DNA of 64,000 nucleotides from the NCBI GenBank assembly GCA_002914845.1, contig JXTC01000452.1:183481-247480 (forward strand). The letters are read 5' to 3'. The notes under the pieces are model-generated. The model ran no database searches. It saw only the letters and a list, made by a program, of their open reading frames with translations, and was not told where the DNA came from. The first letter of the stretch is position 1, and every line of letters starts with the position of its first letter. The stretch comes from Trema orientale (Eukaryota > Streptophyta > Magnoliopsida > Rosales > Cannabaceae). Position numbers and translations under genes: made by a program. Below, one piece after another: positions 24,700-36,924 of the stretch.

Positions 24700-25767
24700 T
24701 TATCCTTCCAATGAGTGAGTTGAGGAAATACGAAAGAGATCATAAGGGGCCCAAAGATGGTCAACGGAGCAAGGTCTCCTGGAGTCCAACCTCAACCAAG
24801 GCTTCCCTTTCCCACTCCAATGGAGCAGGCTTATTGGGCCCGGATGCAGGCCCCTACACAGGCCCTCGAGGTTGTCACCACCGAGCCCATGTTGGTTCCA
24901 CCTGTGGTCCACGGCCTTAATCTCCCCAGCCAGGACCAGCAAAAATGGCGGCATCGAACCCAAGTCGTATATCCTCCTCCTCCTCTGTACGGCCATCCAA
25001 GCCTCCATCCTCCTCGTGTACTCGCCCCCCCTCCACCTCTCCAGGTCCACCACCATGACCCCCGTGTTGAAGTAGCAGGGCCTCCTCCCCTCGAACGTCC
25101 GGGCCAGGCCCGGATCCGACCAGAACTCGCCGGAGAAGTAGCTGGTGAAGTTGGCGTGGCAGTACTCCGGCGCCGCCAGGACCCTCCCTCCCAGATCGAC
25201 GGTCCAGAGCCTGGCGATGTCGTCGACCACCACCAGGTCGGAGTCGAGGTATATCACGCGCTTCACGTCCTGCGGGATGATCTCGGCCAGGTACATCCGC
25301 GCATAGTTGAGTGGCTGGTCCAGGGCCTGGCGGATCGACTTCGAGATCTTGCCCCGGACCCGGTTCGAGTCGAACCGGTAGACCCGGAAGTTGAGGCCCG
25401 GGAAGGTGGACCGGATGGTGGAGAGCACGCCACGGTCGAACCGGGCCCAGAGGAAGTGGAACTCCACGTCCTCGGGACACGTGGCGTGCTGCAGGACTGA
25501 CAGCACGGCGGCGACGGTGCCACGCAGGTAATTCGAGTCCAGTGTCATGGTGACGTGGATTCTCCGGCCGCCGCCGCCGCCGCCGCCGCCGCAGGCGTCG
25601 CCGTTTCGGAAAGCCGGGGCCTCCCGAAATGCGGGAATGTCGGCGGAGGGTTTGCGAATTAGGCCGTGTCGAATGGCGGCGGCGGCGGAGAGGGCGGGGA
25701 GGAGAAGAGACAGGAGGCCGAGGTGGAGGAGAAGAGGAGCTGGTGGTGGGGAGCTCCAATTGGCCAT
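24700..25767 (-). CDS. GATL: Galacturonosyltransferase-like (GATL) family protein, GT8
   Basis: Intronless, 355 aa, the usual length for GATL proteins. Residues 10-31 form a hydrophobic signal/anchor. Next come the family motif [11 protein letters not shown] and a Gly run unique to this copy (about 60-67). The GT8 catalytic region starts at [14 protein letters not shown]. The metal-binding DxD is D175-S176-D177 ([13 protein letters not shown]). Further conserved blocks are [44 protein letters not shown] and [11 protein letters not shown]. The [11 protein letters not shown] and C-terminal HSLEG features point to the GATL3/GATL4 branch. GATL proteins act in the Golgi/ER on pectin or xylan synthesis; the precise acceptor is not determined. 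Coding DNA is strongly GC-rich, giving long shadow frames on both strands. Confidence 0.93.
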   Translation of the reverse strand: MANWSSPPPAPLLLHLGLLSLLLPALSAAAAIRHGLIRKPSADIPAFREAPAFRNGDACGGGGGGGGRRIHVTMTLDSNYLRGTVAAVLSVLQHATCPEDVEFHFLWARFDRGVLSTIRSTFPGLNFRVYRFDSNRVRGKISKSIRQALDQPLNYARMYLAEIIPQDVKRVIYLDSDLVVVDDIARLWTVDLGGRVLAAPEYCHANFTSYFSGEFWSDPGLARTFEGRRPCYFNTGVMVVDLERWRGGEYTRRMEAWMAVQRRRRIYDLGSMPPFLLVLAGEIKAVDHRWNQHGLGGDNLEGLCRGLHPGPISLLHWSGKGKPWLRLDSRRPCSVDHLWAPYDLFRISSTHSLEG

Positions 25768-27749
25768 TCTGCCCTTAATGGGTGGGGATTGGGATGAGAG
25801 TTTAGGGGTTACGGATGAGGATGAGGCTGAGGATTAGGATTAGGATGATGAGGTTGAGGGTCAAGAGCCATTGTTAGTGTTAGGCTGGTTAAGAGAAGGT
25901 TTAGGGAAGAGGTTACAAACTAATGATGATTAGATAGAAAGGAAATGAGAAGAGGTTGGTTGGTGGGATTGTGAGGAAGAGAAAATTATTCGGGAATGTG
26001 AAACAAATAGAGGGAATTTTTTAATTATTAATATTTCTATGTTTGAGATAGTGGAAAATGTAGAGCAATTATCCTAAAATGGGTTTTGATTAATAAATAT
26101 GGATTTGAGTTTTAATCTGCTTTTGTTTTAGCCATTTTCGTTGATTTGTGTTTAGACTGTTCCTTGTTTTTTGCTACCTTATTGGATGGAAATAATGTAG
26201 CCTTTTGGTATGTCCGGATTGATCCATGTTATCCAAAGTTTTATCAATTAAGACTTGTTTTTTCTTAATTGCATCCCAACTATTAAAAGTACTATTAAAC
26301 AAGTTTGTACACACCTTGTTTCCCTAAGAAAACATCGTTTTTTTCCCCCTTAATTGCATCCCAACTATCAAAAGTGCCATTAAACAAGTTTATACTAAAC
26401 TAAACTTGTTTCCCTAAGAAAACATCCTTTTTTTTTTCTCGTTTAATCTTGGGTTGTAGAATTCGAATTCCGGATAAAATCATTTGTATCAATAATAAAC
26501 GAAGAGCTGTGGTAACCAATAAACTATGATTAATGCTAAGAGGCTAATAACACTATATAATGTATCAATCTATTAATGGTTGATTAATTCAGGTTGACAG
26601 TGAGAATTTTTTAATTGAGGCTGATAACATTATTAAAAATATTGTTAAACAAGTTTGTACAAACCACAAACCTTGTTTCTGTAAGAAATCTTGGTTGGAG
26701 GTTTCGAATTAGGGACAGAATCCTTACCATCAATAATAAAGGAAGAGCTACCATAACCAATAAATTATAAGTAATGCTAAATGGTACTATATGTTGTTTA
26801 ACACTACATGATGAGTCAATTTATTACTGACTAATTATAATTACACTTCAAGTGTGACTCATCCAATTTATTAATTATAATCGTCCAGTAATAGAATTAT
26901 ACTTATGTGATGTTGGCCACTAATAATGTCCCATAACATTCTCCTAAATTATGCATGTAGTGTAACCTTACCAAGTAAAGAAAACATTATTATTATCTTG
27001 TTTTTCGGAGAAATAGCTTCTACGAAAGTCGTATATTTGTCTTCCATAATGACGAAAAATAATTGCTTTGTTTTGGGTGGAAAGTGGAAACCGAGTGAAT
27101 TATTGCAAAGCAATTTTGAATGCAAATTAGTTGCGTGTTGGATTCATGACGTACAGATTGGCCTATACTTCCTCCTCTACTTTTGTGCAAAGGACTTGTA
27201 TAGTGGATTGCTATTTGCTATATTGGGTCACTGTTGAATGTGCCTTAACTGCTATCACCAAACCAATCAGCTTTAAAAAGTTTGATAACGAAAGTACTAC
27301 AAAATGTCAAAAATCTTTTTCGTGTAGTTGATGCATAAGTGAAGGTATCCCTTCGAGTATGAGTGTTTGCCTCAAGTATGGGCATGCCATGAAAGTGGCT
27401 TCAATACCTATTGATTCAGAGGAGAAACCCTTTTAATGATGGGTAGTTTGAACCGTTATAACTCTACCAGATTCTATCAAATAAATTTGCATATTTTACT
27501 TTATCTGTTGATACGAATACATAACGTTAGAAGTATACTGTATAATCTTATCAATACAAGTTCTTTACCATAAAATTGTTTACGTCCTTTATGCTCTTGT
27601 TTAATTTTGGTATGTATGATATTCCGGTTTATACGAGGCTTAGAATTTACGTCTAAGTTCGAATTTAAGTTTTGATTTGATACAATGATTATACTATGAA
27701 TTGGAGGATACATTTATCCTAAAAAAATAAAGAGAATTTAGGATTTTTT
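25768..27749. other. GATL upstream region and AT-rich intergenic DNA
   Basis: A G-rich GGATGAGGATGAGG/GGATTAGGATTAGG stretch lies just upstream of the GATL start (25820-25860). An ~86-bp tandem duplication lies at 26263-26434, with a diverged relative at about 26630-26800. The 103-residue ORF at 26926-27237 has no recognisable domain. No further gene was seen. Confidence 0.45.
26263..26434. repeat. ~86-bp tandem duplication
   Basis: Two copies of TTAATTGCATCCCAACTAT, followed by TTAAACAAGTTTRTAC and TTGTTTCCCTAAGAAAACAT, start near 26265 and 26350. A third diverged copy of the second half lies near 26645-26800, together with a shared ATCAATAATAAASGAAGAGCT block, so the original unit was longer. 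Confidence 0.65.
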
Positions 27750-28701
27750 TTTTTTGGGGGGTTGAACAGGTATATATCCTTAAATTCCTCCTTGTCTGGC
27801 ATAAAATTTCTTCCAGAATTTGGGCTTCTTGTCCCAAAGAAGTCCAATGGAAAATATTTGGGCTTGTTGTCCCCGGCAACGGTGCCAAAAACTTATTGTG
27901 AAGATAATGAACGCAAGTGCATATATCAAACAAGTAATAAATTGTAAGTATAAGTATTGTTCCAATGAGGATTGTGCTTACTAAGTACCAAAATTAATCT
28001 AACTCTAATTTTATGTGAAAGTAAATCAAAAGGAAGAATTTCACAAAAATAAATCTAAATAACTAAATAAAAAAAAAAGCGAAACAAAATATTAAATAGG
28101 ACAATCAAGTAGCTAAAGACCTAGGATTTCAGATTCATCTAGATTAATTTGTCTAAATTATTTAATCCAATCAATTAATTTTTATTTCCTATGCTGACAA
28201 CGAATTTCTCTATTATATCCATTAATCTTTCTCAAGAATTAACAAACATATTTCAATAGACAAGTTCCAACATTTTTGTGTAAACTATGAACCTATCAAA
28301 ACTCATTAAACACAAGAAATTCAAAATAAGCCTTATAGATATCTATATCCTATGAAAATCTCATGTTATGTTAATCAATAACAAATTCAATCCTCCCTTC
28401 TCAGATCTTGAATTAAATCTCTAATTCATGCAAATGTTGATCAGGTTCTCACAAATATTAAGTATGGATTAATATAATTAGCATAGAATTGAAAAATAAA
28501 CATAAACTTGAATTGAAATTGAAATAATTCAAAACATCATAATCCGGCTACATCGTAGTCCTAGAAAATCAAACTAGTTCATAGCTAAAGTAAAAAGAAA
28601 CATGATAATTCTGAACATAAAGAGTAGAAAAAGGAAAACTCTAAGCAAATTTGAGTTGTAGCACTCCCATCTCCGGCTCGTGCCCCTCCTCTCCTTCTCT
28701 T

Positions 28702-28739
<38 letters not shown>

Positions 28740-29245
28740 AGTCTAAAGCTCTCAAAGTCCCCAAATAAGTCCTAAAAAGACCTATTTATAAGCTTAGAGG
28801 TGGCCACATCAAAAATTAGGTCAAAAGTCGTCTAAAGAAAAAGATATGTTGAATTTCCACAGCGCGGCACCGGGGTGCCACTAACATAGTGCTGGGGCAC
28901 GACTCTGGCTGCCAAGTCCTCTTTTTGTGCTTGAACTAGTGCCGGAGCATTACTAACATGGCACCGGGATGCCACTTCCTCTGGAACTTTTTCTTCTCTT
29001 TAACATTTTGCAACTTTTGAACCTTTTAAGCCCTCTAACGCCAATGACAAATGCCAAGGCACTTACTTCTTTACCCATCATGCCACAAACCATGTAATTT
29101 TGCTCCAAATACCACTAAGTACATCAAAATTATCTAACATACACTCAAAACATAAAAAACACAAATAAAATTCATAAAACCCTCAAAAATCCACCAAATG
29201 TCTAGCTTAAATGGTATCCAATTTGTGAGTAAAACTCACTCATCA
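27750..29245 (-). mobile_element. Truncated LTR retrotransposon: one LTR, PBS and short internal stub
   Basis: Read on the minus strand, a ~1.35-kb LTR runs from TGATGAGTGAG (29245) to TTCACA (27897). Nine bases later comes TGGCACCGTTGCCGGGGA (27887-27870), the classic primer binding site for the 3' end of tRNA-Asp. About 120 bp of internal sequence follows and the element then stops, with no gag-pol and no second LTR. The LTR includes a CT microsatellite (about 28706-28736) and GC-rich GCACCGGGGTGCC-like motifs. It is probably Ty3/gypsy by PBS type; the lineage is uncertain. Confidence 0.75.
28706..28737. repeat. CT dinucleotide microsatellite in the LTR
   Basis: About 15 uninterrupted CT units lie inside the minus-strand LTR, where they read as GA. 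Confidence 0.9.
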
Positions 29246-29310
29246 CTCGTACTTGGGCCAAAGTTATGATTGGTTGTGGCTATATCGAGGTGAAAATTAG
29301 AGAAATTTAC

Positions 29311-29736
29311 ATCTAGCACCCGTTTTTAAAACTTATTTTCATAAATACCCATTTTTAACTTTCTTTCAAAAATACCCGTTTTTATGGTCCACATTTCATA
29401 TGCAAAATATGAGTGGTCTACATTTACAATATAAATTTTATTTATGAGGTACACATTTCATGTGTAAAATATGAATGGTATACATTTACAATGTAAATTT
29501 TTACCACGGTCTACATTTTTCATTATAAATTTGACCTACGATATACATTTTAAAATATGTGTTCATTTTTAGTGTAATTTTTATTTATGAAATGTAGACC
29601 ATGGTATACATGTCATGTGTAAAATAGTGGTAGTCTATATTTCTCTAGAAAGGATATAAAAATAGGTATTTATGAAATAAAAATAAAAAAGGGGGTATTT
29701 ATGAAAATATGGTTTGAAAACAGGTATTTATAAACT
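29311..29736. mobile_element. Foldback/MITE with ~90-bp inverted termini
   Basis: The left terminus (around TTTACATCTAGCACCCG, TTTTCATAAATACCCATT, AAAAATACCCGTTTTTAT) pairs with the inverted right terminus (AAGTTTATAAATACCTG, TTTTCATAAATACCCCCT, CATAAATACCTATTTTTAT) over roughly 90 bp. The centre repeats GGTCTACATTT, GGTACACATTTCATG and GGTATACATTT motifs. The same motifs recur in introns of the adjacent giant inverted repeat, suggesting kinship. It is non-coding. Confidence 0.65.
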
Positions 29737-30380
29737 TTTACTTGATAATTATGCTCGGTACCCATTTTTGGGGCTCTTATTTTGCCTATACCCGTTTCTT
29801 TAATTTTTATTTATATATACCAGTTTTTAATAGGTGAAAGGACAATATTCTCCTCAGCTTATAAGTCATATGGTATGGACATTGGACTATTGGAGCTGAA
29901 ACATATTCTCATATTTGTTCGAATATTTCTTCTTTGCTCTCAGAATCCGGTTCTGTCTTTTTCTTCATTCATCGTTTGATTCTTCTTCTTCGGTGTTCGT
30001 CGCTTTTATCTCTGGATTAAGGTAGTTCTTCACCTTCTTCTTATTCATAATTTGTTTTAGGGTTTGTTGATTTAGCAATGTGTATTTATTGAATAGTTTT
30101 TGGGTGATTTTTTTCTTTTTGAATCTCTTGAGTTTTTCTCTAGTTGTTAGTTTAATACTATGGATTTCGAGTTTTTTTTATGCTTTATATTTTTCATGTA
30201 TTAAGTTAGAATTTTAAGGTTTTTGCGTTCTGTTATTTATTTGTATTTTTTTTTCGAAGTTGATTTTCATTCCATGTATACTGTAATGCTTTATTTTGAT
30301 ATGCATTTTTATAGTGTGATTCCTCTTTTCAAATGTGTACTTATTTTTTTTTCTTTGTTTTCTTAATGTATACTAATTTT

Positions 30381-30955
30381 GTATGAATCTCATGTTTAAA
30401 TGTGTACCTGAAATGTGAATCTCGTATTTAAATGTGGATATGCAGTTTGAATCTCATGTTTAATTGTGGACCGGATCTGTAGTATGAATCTTGTGTTTAG
30501 CTGTGGACCGATAGTGTGAATCTTGTGATTAAATGTAGATGTGAAGTGTGAATCTCATGTTTAAATATAGACCTGTAGTTTGAATCTTGTGTTGAATTGT
30601 AGACCGAATCTGTAGTGCGAATCTTGTGTTTAAATATGGACTTATAGTATGAATCTTAGACCGGATCTGTAGTGCGAATCTTGTGTTTAAATATGGACTT
30701 ATAGTATGAATCTTGTATTTAAATGTGTACCTGAAGGATTGTTTTTGTTTTTAAATGTGGACCGATAGTGTGAATCTTATGTTTAAATGTATACCTGAAG
30801 TATTATTCTTATGTTTAAGTGGGAATCTCATGTTTAAATTTGGACAGTTAGTGTGAATCTATTTGTTCAAATGTGGACCTATCGTATTTGTGAGTTTAAA
30901 TATATACCTGCGCTATGAAGTATGCTTTAAATGTGGACGGGTAGTGTGAATTTTA
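30381..30955 (+). repeat. Minisatellite (~32-38-bp units) in the left-arm leader intron
   Basis: The unit is approximately TGAATCTYRTGTTTAAATGT followed by GGACCTGTAGTG, with variants including GGACCGGATCTGTAGTG. More than a dozen degenerate copies are present. The array lies between a donor-like AAG|GTAGTTCTTC near 30021 and an acceptor TTATATTATAG at 31063, so it sits in the 5'-leader intron of the decayed gene. Confidence 0.7.
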
Positions 30956-31076
30956 TTTGTTTTTATTTCTCTTCTTAATATATACCAATTTTTATGTTTT
31001 TCTACTTGTCTTAATCTTTTCATGTTCCCAGTTTTTTTAATTATTTTTTCATTTATATTATAGCAAATCTGAACCT

Positions 31077-33392
31077 ATGGATAAGAAAAAGAAATATTCT
31101 GTTAAATGTGTTTCGTCAGAGGAAAAGTCTAAGAAAAAGGAACCAAAACTAAGGAGTTATTTCCTTCCTAAGAAAAGTTGGTGCAAATGAAGCGTGTCGA
31201 GTAAAAGTTCACTTAGTGATTTGGAGCTTGTTGAAACTTTTTTAAGACTTTCTCAGCTTGTACTTTTGAGAAATAGTGAGTTGGGTTTTGGATATCAATC
31301 GTTCACTTTGTTTTGCTGGTCAAATTGTACACTCTTTATTGTTGCATCTGATTAAAAATTCAAATGACAATGAAATATCTTTTAGATTCAATAGAGAAAT
31401 AGTTACATTTACAATAGAGCATTTTGCATTGATAAAAGGGTCTTAATTATTATCAATTTTCTTTGAATTGTGATGATTTTAAATCTAAGAAATAAACTTT
31501 TGGAGAAGTGTTTTCCATGCTAAAGTAGCATCATTAAAGAGAATTTGAGAGACTTTTTGGAGATGACCAGAGTTATAAATGATGAGGATACTGTTAAGAT
31601 AGCCAAAGTTTTTATAGTTGAAAACTTCTTGGTAGGTAAGAGAAATGTTAGATTAGTTGATGAGTTTGTAATGAAATTGGTAGATAATGAGGAGAGGTTT
31701 GAGAAATATCCTTCGGGTCGGCATTCTTATGATGAAAAAGTTTTGTATTATCGTGGTGCTTTGAAGAATTTGAGTAATACTAAGAAAAATTATGAGCTGT
31801 GTGGATTTCTTTTGGCACTTCAAATTTGGGCATATGAGGTTTTTCCAAAAATAGGGTGGTCAAGGTTTGCTAAGCATGATAACGAGAAGATTCTAAGAAC
31901 TTTGAAGTAGAAGGATACTAAAGGTCCACAAATGACTAATGTTTTTAACAATATTTTTTATTCTAGTAAGATATGGTTGAAATTTTATTTCTAGCTTTTT
32001 ATTTGGTCGGTAGTTATTTAAATCATTGGCTTACATTTTGACTATATTCTTTTTCTTTATGAATCAATACAGGTAGAGATATGTGATTTGACTCCAACTG
32101 ATATACAGAAGGAACTTTTATACCTAGATGATATATTTGTATATAAGGAACCTTCTAAACGACTAAGAGCTGAAGGTGTTGACAATTATGAGGCTTTTAC
32201 TTCAAGCTCAAAGAAATTGAAATCTGAAGTTAATAATGAGAAACTGAATACTTGTTCAAAGTTTGATGAAAATGCAATGGAGATATATGCTGCTTGTGTT
32301 CTTTTTTATTTTTATTTCTTTTATTCTTTTAGTACTTTTATTCATGTTTATTAATAAATTCTTTACAATATCTTAGAGTTTGAAAATAAGTATTTATGAG
32401 TTTAAAGCAAAGATCCAATCTGAATTGGTTAATTTTAAAGTAGAGATTCAATCGAAAATGGGTGAATTATCAGGATAAGTCAGTGTGCTTAGCAGCAATT
32501 TTTCTCTTTTATCAAGCCAAGTTAGAGAGATCCTTTTTTTACTTAAAAATTTGGATGGAAGGATTATTGTTAATCAATTAGGAGCTGATAGAAATAGAAA
32601 AGAAAGTGGTAAGGAAGAGGAAATGATGAATAAAGACAATGGAAATAATTTCGAGAAGCCCATACTAGATGGTATAGATGATATTATAGTAAAAGGTATG
32701 GAAGAGGAAAAAATAGAAGAGGAGAATAGAAATAAATTTGAGAAGGCTACATTTAATGATGAGGTTGATATCATAATAATGGAGGTTAAATCTGGTGATT
32801 ACAATTTGTCACATTTTTCCATTGTATCTAAGGTACTTCTTTTTTCACTGTAATGTCATTTTTGAATAATTTCTTATTTTGGTCTACATTTTATTAATTT
32901 GGTATATATTTCATTAAGCTGGTATACATTTCAGACTTTTTTATTTTACAATTTAAGACTCGTGATTTAGATATTCTGGTACATATTTATACCATAGATA
33001 TAATTGTGGTATACGTTTCCTTAACCCGGTTAAAATTTCAAGACTCTTATATTTGGTTAACCTGGTACACAATTTATACTTCATCAGTGTGCATTTTTGT
33101 ATTTGTGGTACACATTTCAGTGTCTCAGCAGTGTAAATATTTTTATTCATGATACGTGTTTCAAATAATGTTTTAGTTTTTGGTTTAATTCATATTTGTA
33201 TCATTTTTTTTATATAGGCTATGAATTTGGTGAAACTGAAAGATAAGGGGAAGGAAAAGGAAAATATAGTCAAGAAGTTGTTTGTTAACGAAAAGAAAAA
33301 GGACGGGAAAAATGAAAAGGATACAGATAAAGATAAGGAAAAGGAACTTCTTCAAAATGATAAAGACATTGTGTATAAGGTACTTCTTTTTT
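31077..33392 (+). pseudogene. Decayed DUF1985-type (Ulp1/MULE-associated) gene, left copy
   Basis: The start ATGGATAAGAAAAAGAAA matches the right copy, but frameshifts and stops break the first ~150 codons. From 31545 an intact 121-codon frame covers the C-terminal half of the domain (RDFLEMTRVINDEDTVKIAK ... SRFAKHDNEK). Later exon-like blocks follow: 32072-32354 (after TACAG; VEICDLTPTDIQKELLYLDD), 32485-32832 (acidic) and 33218-33392 (Lys-rich), several bounded by AAG|GTACTTC donors and TATATAG acceptors. A repeat of the last exon starts at 33680 and is broken by a stop. DUF1985 proteins are commonly linked to Ulp1-like peptidases and Mutator-like elements. No peptidase domain remains, as both arms end before it. 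Confidence 0.7.
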
Positions 33393-33843
33393 AATTGTAA
33401 TATCAAATTTGAATAATTTCATTTTTTGGTCCTTATTTCATTAATTTGGTGTATATTTGTGGATTTTTTTAGCATTTTGATAAGCTGATATACATTTTAA
33501 ACTATTTTTAGTATACAATTTACAACTTGTAGTGAACATTTAGATATCCTAGTGCACATTTAATAGACTTGTAGTACACATTTCAATGTTTTAGTAGTGT
33601 AGAAATTTTAAATCGTAATATATGTTTCAAATAGTATTTTAGTGTTTTCTTTAACTTATGTTTGTATCAATTTATGTAGGCTATGAATTTGGAGAAAGTG
33701 AAAGACAAATAGAAAGAAAAAGAAAATATAATCAAGAAGTTATTTGTTGATGAAAAGGAAAAGAATGGGGAAAATGAAAAGGATACGGAGAAGCACAAGA
33801 AAATAATAAAGATGATGACATTCCAAGCTTCAAGATAATATCT

Positions 33844-33986
33844 TGGAGATGAATTTGATGAAATGCTAACATTGGAGATGTAGCAGAGTTTTGACAGCTG
33901 GTTAAGATTGGTCTCAAAAAAGTCAGGTTAGATTGTGTTGCAAAACCAAGTGTTTTGACCTTTTTTAAGCTTAGAGCTTAGAAGTC
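33844..33986. other. Spacer (loop) between the inverted arms
   Basis: About 143 bp have no inverted counterpart. The spacer begins just after the left-arm AAGATAATATCT and ends before the right-arm AGATATTATCTTGAAGC. It contains no ORF of note. On denaturation the whole locus could form a ~4.1-kb hairpin closed by this loop. Confidence 0.7.
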
Positions 33987-34431
33987 AGATATTATCTTGA
34001 AGCTTGGAATGTCATCATCTTTTATCATTTCCTTGTACTTCTCCATATCCTTTTTATTTTCCCCATCTTTCCTTTTCATCAACAAATAACTTTTTGATTA
34101 TATATTTTTTTTCTTTCTCTTTGTCTTTCACTTTCTCCAAATTCATAGCCTACATAAATTGGTGCAAACATAAGTTAAAGAAAACACAAAAATACTATTT
34201 GAAACATATATCACAATTTAAAATTTCTATACTACTGAAACAACTGAAATGTATACTACAATTCTATTAAATATGTACTAGGATATCTAAATGTTCACTA
34301 CAAGTAGTTTAAAATGTATACCAGCTTATCAAAATGTAAACCAAAATGTTAAAAAAATCCATAAATGTACACCACATTAATGAAATATGGACAAAACAAG
34401 AAATTATTCAAATTTGATATTACAATTAAAA

Positions 34432-36794
34432 AAGAAGTACCTCACACACGATGTCTTTATCATTCTTTTTCCTTATCTTTATCCGTATCATTTTTATTTT
34501 CCCCATCCTATTCCTTTTCGTCAACAAACAACTGCTTGACTATTTTTTTCCTTTTCCTTATCTTTATCCGTATCATTTTTATTTTCCCCATCCTATTCCT
34601 TTTCGTCAACAAACAACTGCTTGACTATTTTTTCCTTTTCCTTTCCCTTATTTTTTCAATTTCACCAAATTCATAGCCTACGTAAGAAAATTGATACAAA
34701 TATGAATTAAACCAAAAACTAAAATACAGTTTGAAATATATATCATGACTAAAAATGTTTACGCTACTGAGACACTGAAATATGTACCAAAAATCTGAAA
34801 ATGCACACTGCTGAAGTGTAAAATATGTACCAAGTTAACCAAATGTAAAAGTCCTAAAATATTAACTGGGTTAAGGAAATATATACCACAAGTATATCTA
34901 TGGTATAAATATGTACCAGGATATCTAAATGTTTACCACAAATCTTAAATTGTATAATAAAAAAGTTTGAAATGTATACCAACTTAATGAAATATAAATC
35001 ACAAATGTATATCAGATTAATGAAATATGGACTAAAACAAGAAATTATTCAAAATTGACATTACAATGAAAAAAAAGGTACCTTAGATATAGTGGGAAAA
35101 GGTGACAAATTGTAATCACCAGATATAACCTCTGTTATTATGATATCAACCTCATCATTAAATGTAGCCTTCTCAAATTCATTTCCATTCTCTTCTTCCA
35201 TTTTTTCCTCTTCCATACCTTCTACTATAATATCATCCACATCATCTAGCATGGGCTTCTCGAAATTATTTTCATTGTCTTTATCCATCACTTCCTCTTC
35301 CTTACCACTTTTTTTTTCCATTTCCTCCTTCAACATCAGCTGCTAATTGATTGCCAATAATCTCTTTCATCCAAATTTTTAAGTATAAAAAAAAAAAAAT
35401 CTCCCCAACATGCCTTGATAAAAGAGAAAAATTCTACTAAGCACACTGACTTATCATGATAATTCACCCATTTTCAATTGAATCTCTGCTTTAAAGTCAA
35501 CCAAATTAGATTGGACCTTTGCTTTAAACTCATGATTACTTCTTTTTAAACCCTAAGACATTGTAAAGAATTTATTAATAAACATGAATAAAAATACCAA
35601 AAGAATAAAAAAAATATAAAAAAAAAAGAACACAAGCATCGTATATCTTCATTCACTTTCATCAAACTTTGAATTACTATTCAGTTTCTCATTATTAACT
35701 TCAGATTTCAATTTCTCATTATTAACTTCAGATTTCAATTTCTTTGAGCTTGATGTAAAGGCATCATCATTATCAATGTCTTTAGCTCTTTGTCATTTAG
35801 AAGGTTCCTTAGATACAAACATACCATCTAGATATAAAAGTTCCTTCTCTATATCAGTTGGAGTCAAATCACATATCTCTACCTATATTGATTCATAAAA
35901 AAAAAAAGAATATAGTCAAAATGTAAGCCAGTGATTTAAATAACTACCACCAAATAAAAAGCTAGAAACAAAATTTAAGCCATATCTTACTAGAATAAAA
36001 AATCTTGTTAAAAACAGTAGTCATTTAAGGACCTTTAGTATCCTTTTACTTCAAAATTCTTGGAATCTTCTCATTATTATGCTTAGCAAACCTTGACTAC
36101 CCTATTATTACAAAAACCTCATATGCCCAAATTTGAAGTGCCAAAGGAAATCCACACAACTCATAATTTTTCTTAGTATTACTCAAATTTTTCAAAGCAC
36201 CAAGATAATACAAATTTTTTTCATCATTAGAACGCCAACCCTAAGGATTATTCTCAAACCTCTCCTCATCATCTACTAATTTCATTACAAAATGATCAAC
36301 CAATCTAACATTTCTCTTACTTACTAAGAAATTTTCAACTATAAAAACCTTATCTTAACAGCATCTTCATCACTTATAACTTTGGTCATCTCCAAAAAGT
36401 CTCTTAAATTCTCTTTAGTGTTGCTACTTTGGCTTGGAAAATACTTCTCGAAAAGTCTATTTTTCTTAGATTTAAAATTATCACAATTCAAAGGAAATTG
36501 ATAACAATTAAGACCTGTTATCAATGCAAAATATTCTATTGTAAATGTAACTATTTCTCTATTAAATCTAAAAGATATTTCATTGTCATTTGAATTTTTA
36601 ACCCGATGCAACAATAAAGAATATACAATTTGACTAACAAAACAAAGTAAACGATTGATTCCAAAACAAACTCGACATCCTACATTTGCACTAACTTTTC
36701 TTATGAAAGACATAACTCCTAAGTTTAGGTTCCTTTTTCTTAGACTCTCCTTTGACGAAACATATTTAACAGAGTATTTCTTCTTCTTATCCAT
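34432..36794 (-). pseudogene. Decayed DUF1985-type gene, right copy
   Basis: An intact N-terminal frame (36339-36794) begins MDKKKKYSVK and carries the domain core ISFRFNREIVTFTIEYFALI and TGLNCYQFPLNCD, typical of DUF1985. A frameshift near 36350 breaks it, and the C-terminal half then has in-frame stops (near 36243 and 36103) where the left copy is open. Downstream exon-like blocks match the left arm, for example the acidic 35061-35336 block ending SKVPFFSL. The two arms have thus lost opposite halves of the same protein. No intact product is encoded. Confidence 0.7.
34471..34640. repeat. 85-bp tandem duplication in the right arm
   Basis: CCTTATCTTTATCCGTATCA starts at 34471 and again at 34556, with near-identical sequence following each. 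It lies in the Lys-rich exon block and is absent from the left arm, so it arose after the arms separated. Confidence 0.8.
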
Positions 36795-36924
36795 AGGTTC
36801 AGATTCACTACAATATAAATGAAATAATAATTAAAAAATTGCGCACATGAAAAGATTAAGACAAGTAGAAAAACATAAAAATATGGTACATATTAAGAAG
36901 AGAAATAAAAACAAATAAAATTCA

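Larger units (their letters stand above)
29764..33843 (+). repeat. Left arm of the giant inverted repeat (~4.1 kb)
   Basis: The arm starts ATTTTTGGGGCTCTTATTTT and matches, in inverted orientation, the DNA ending at 38104. The outer ~350 bp align at close to 88% by eye. Correspondence continues through a leader intron, a minisatellite, the DUF1985-type exon, downstream Lys/Glu-rich exons and finally ATGATGACATTCCAAGCTTC near 33815. The gene inside reads outward-to-inward. The flank shows no clear 9-bp duplication; CCC borders both outer ends, which may be chance. Confidence 0.85.

Noticed and set aside
24757..25759. Long open frames opposite and overlapping the GATL gene (for example 24757-25500 + and 24917-25759 -)
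   Set aside because: They are Pro/Arg-rich shadows of a GC-rich coding exon; the -strand frame 24700-25767 has the full set of GT8 motifs.
25820..25860. Interstitial telomeric repeat
   Set aside because: GGATTAGGATTAGGATGATG is not the plant TTTAGGG unit and is too short.
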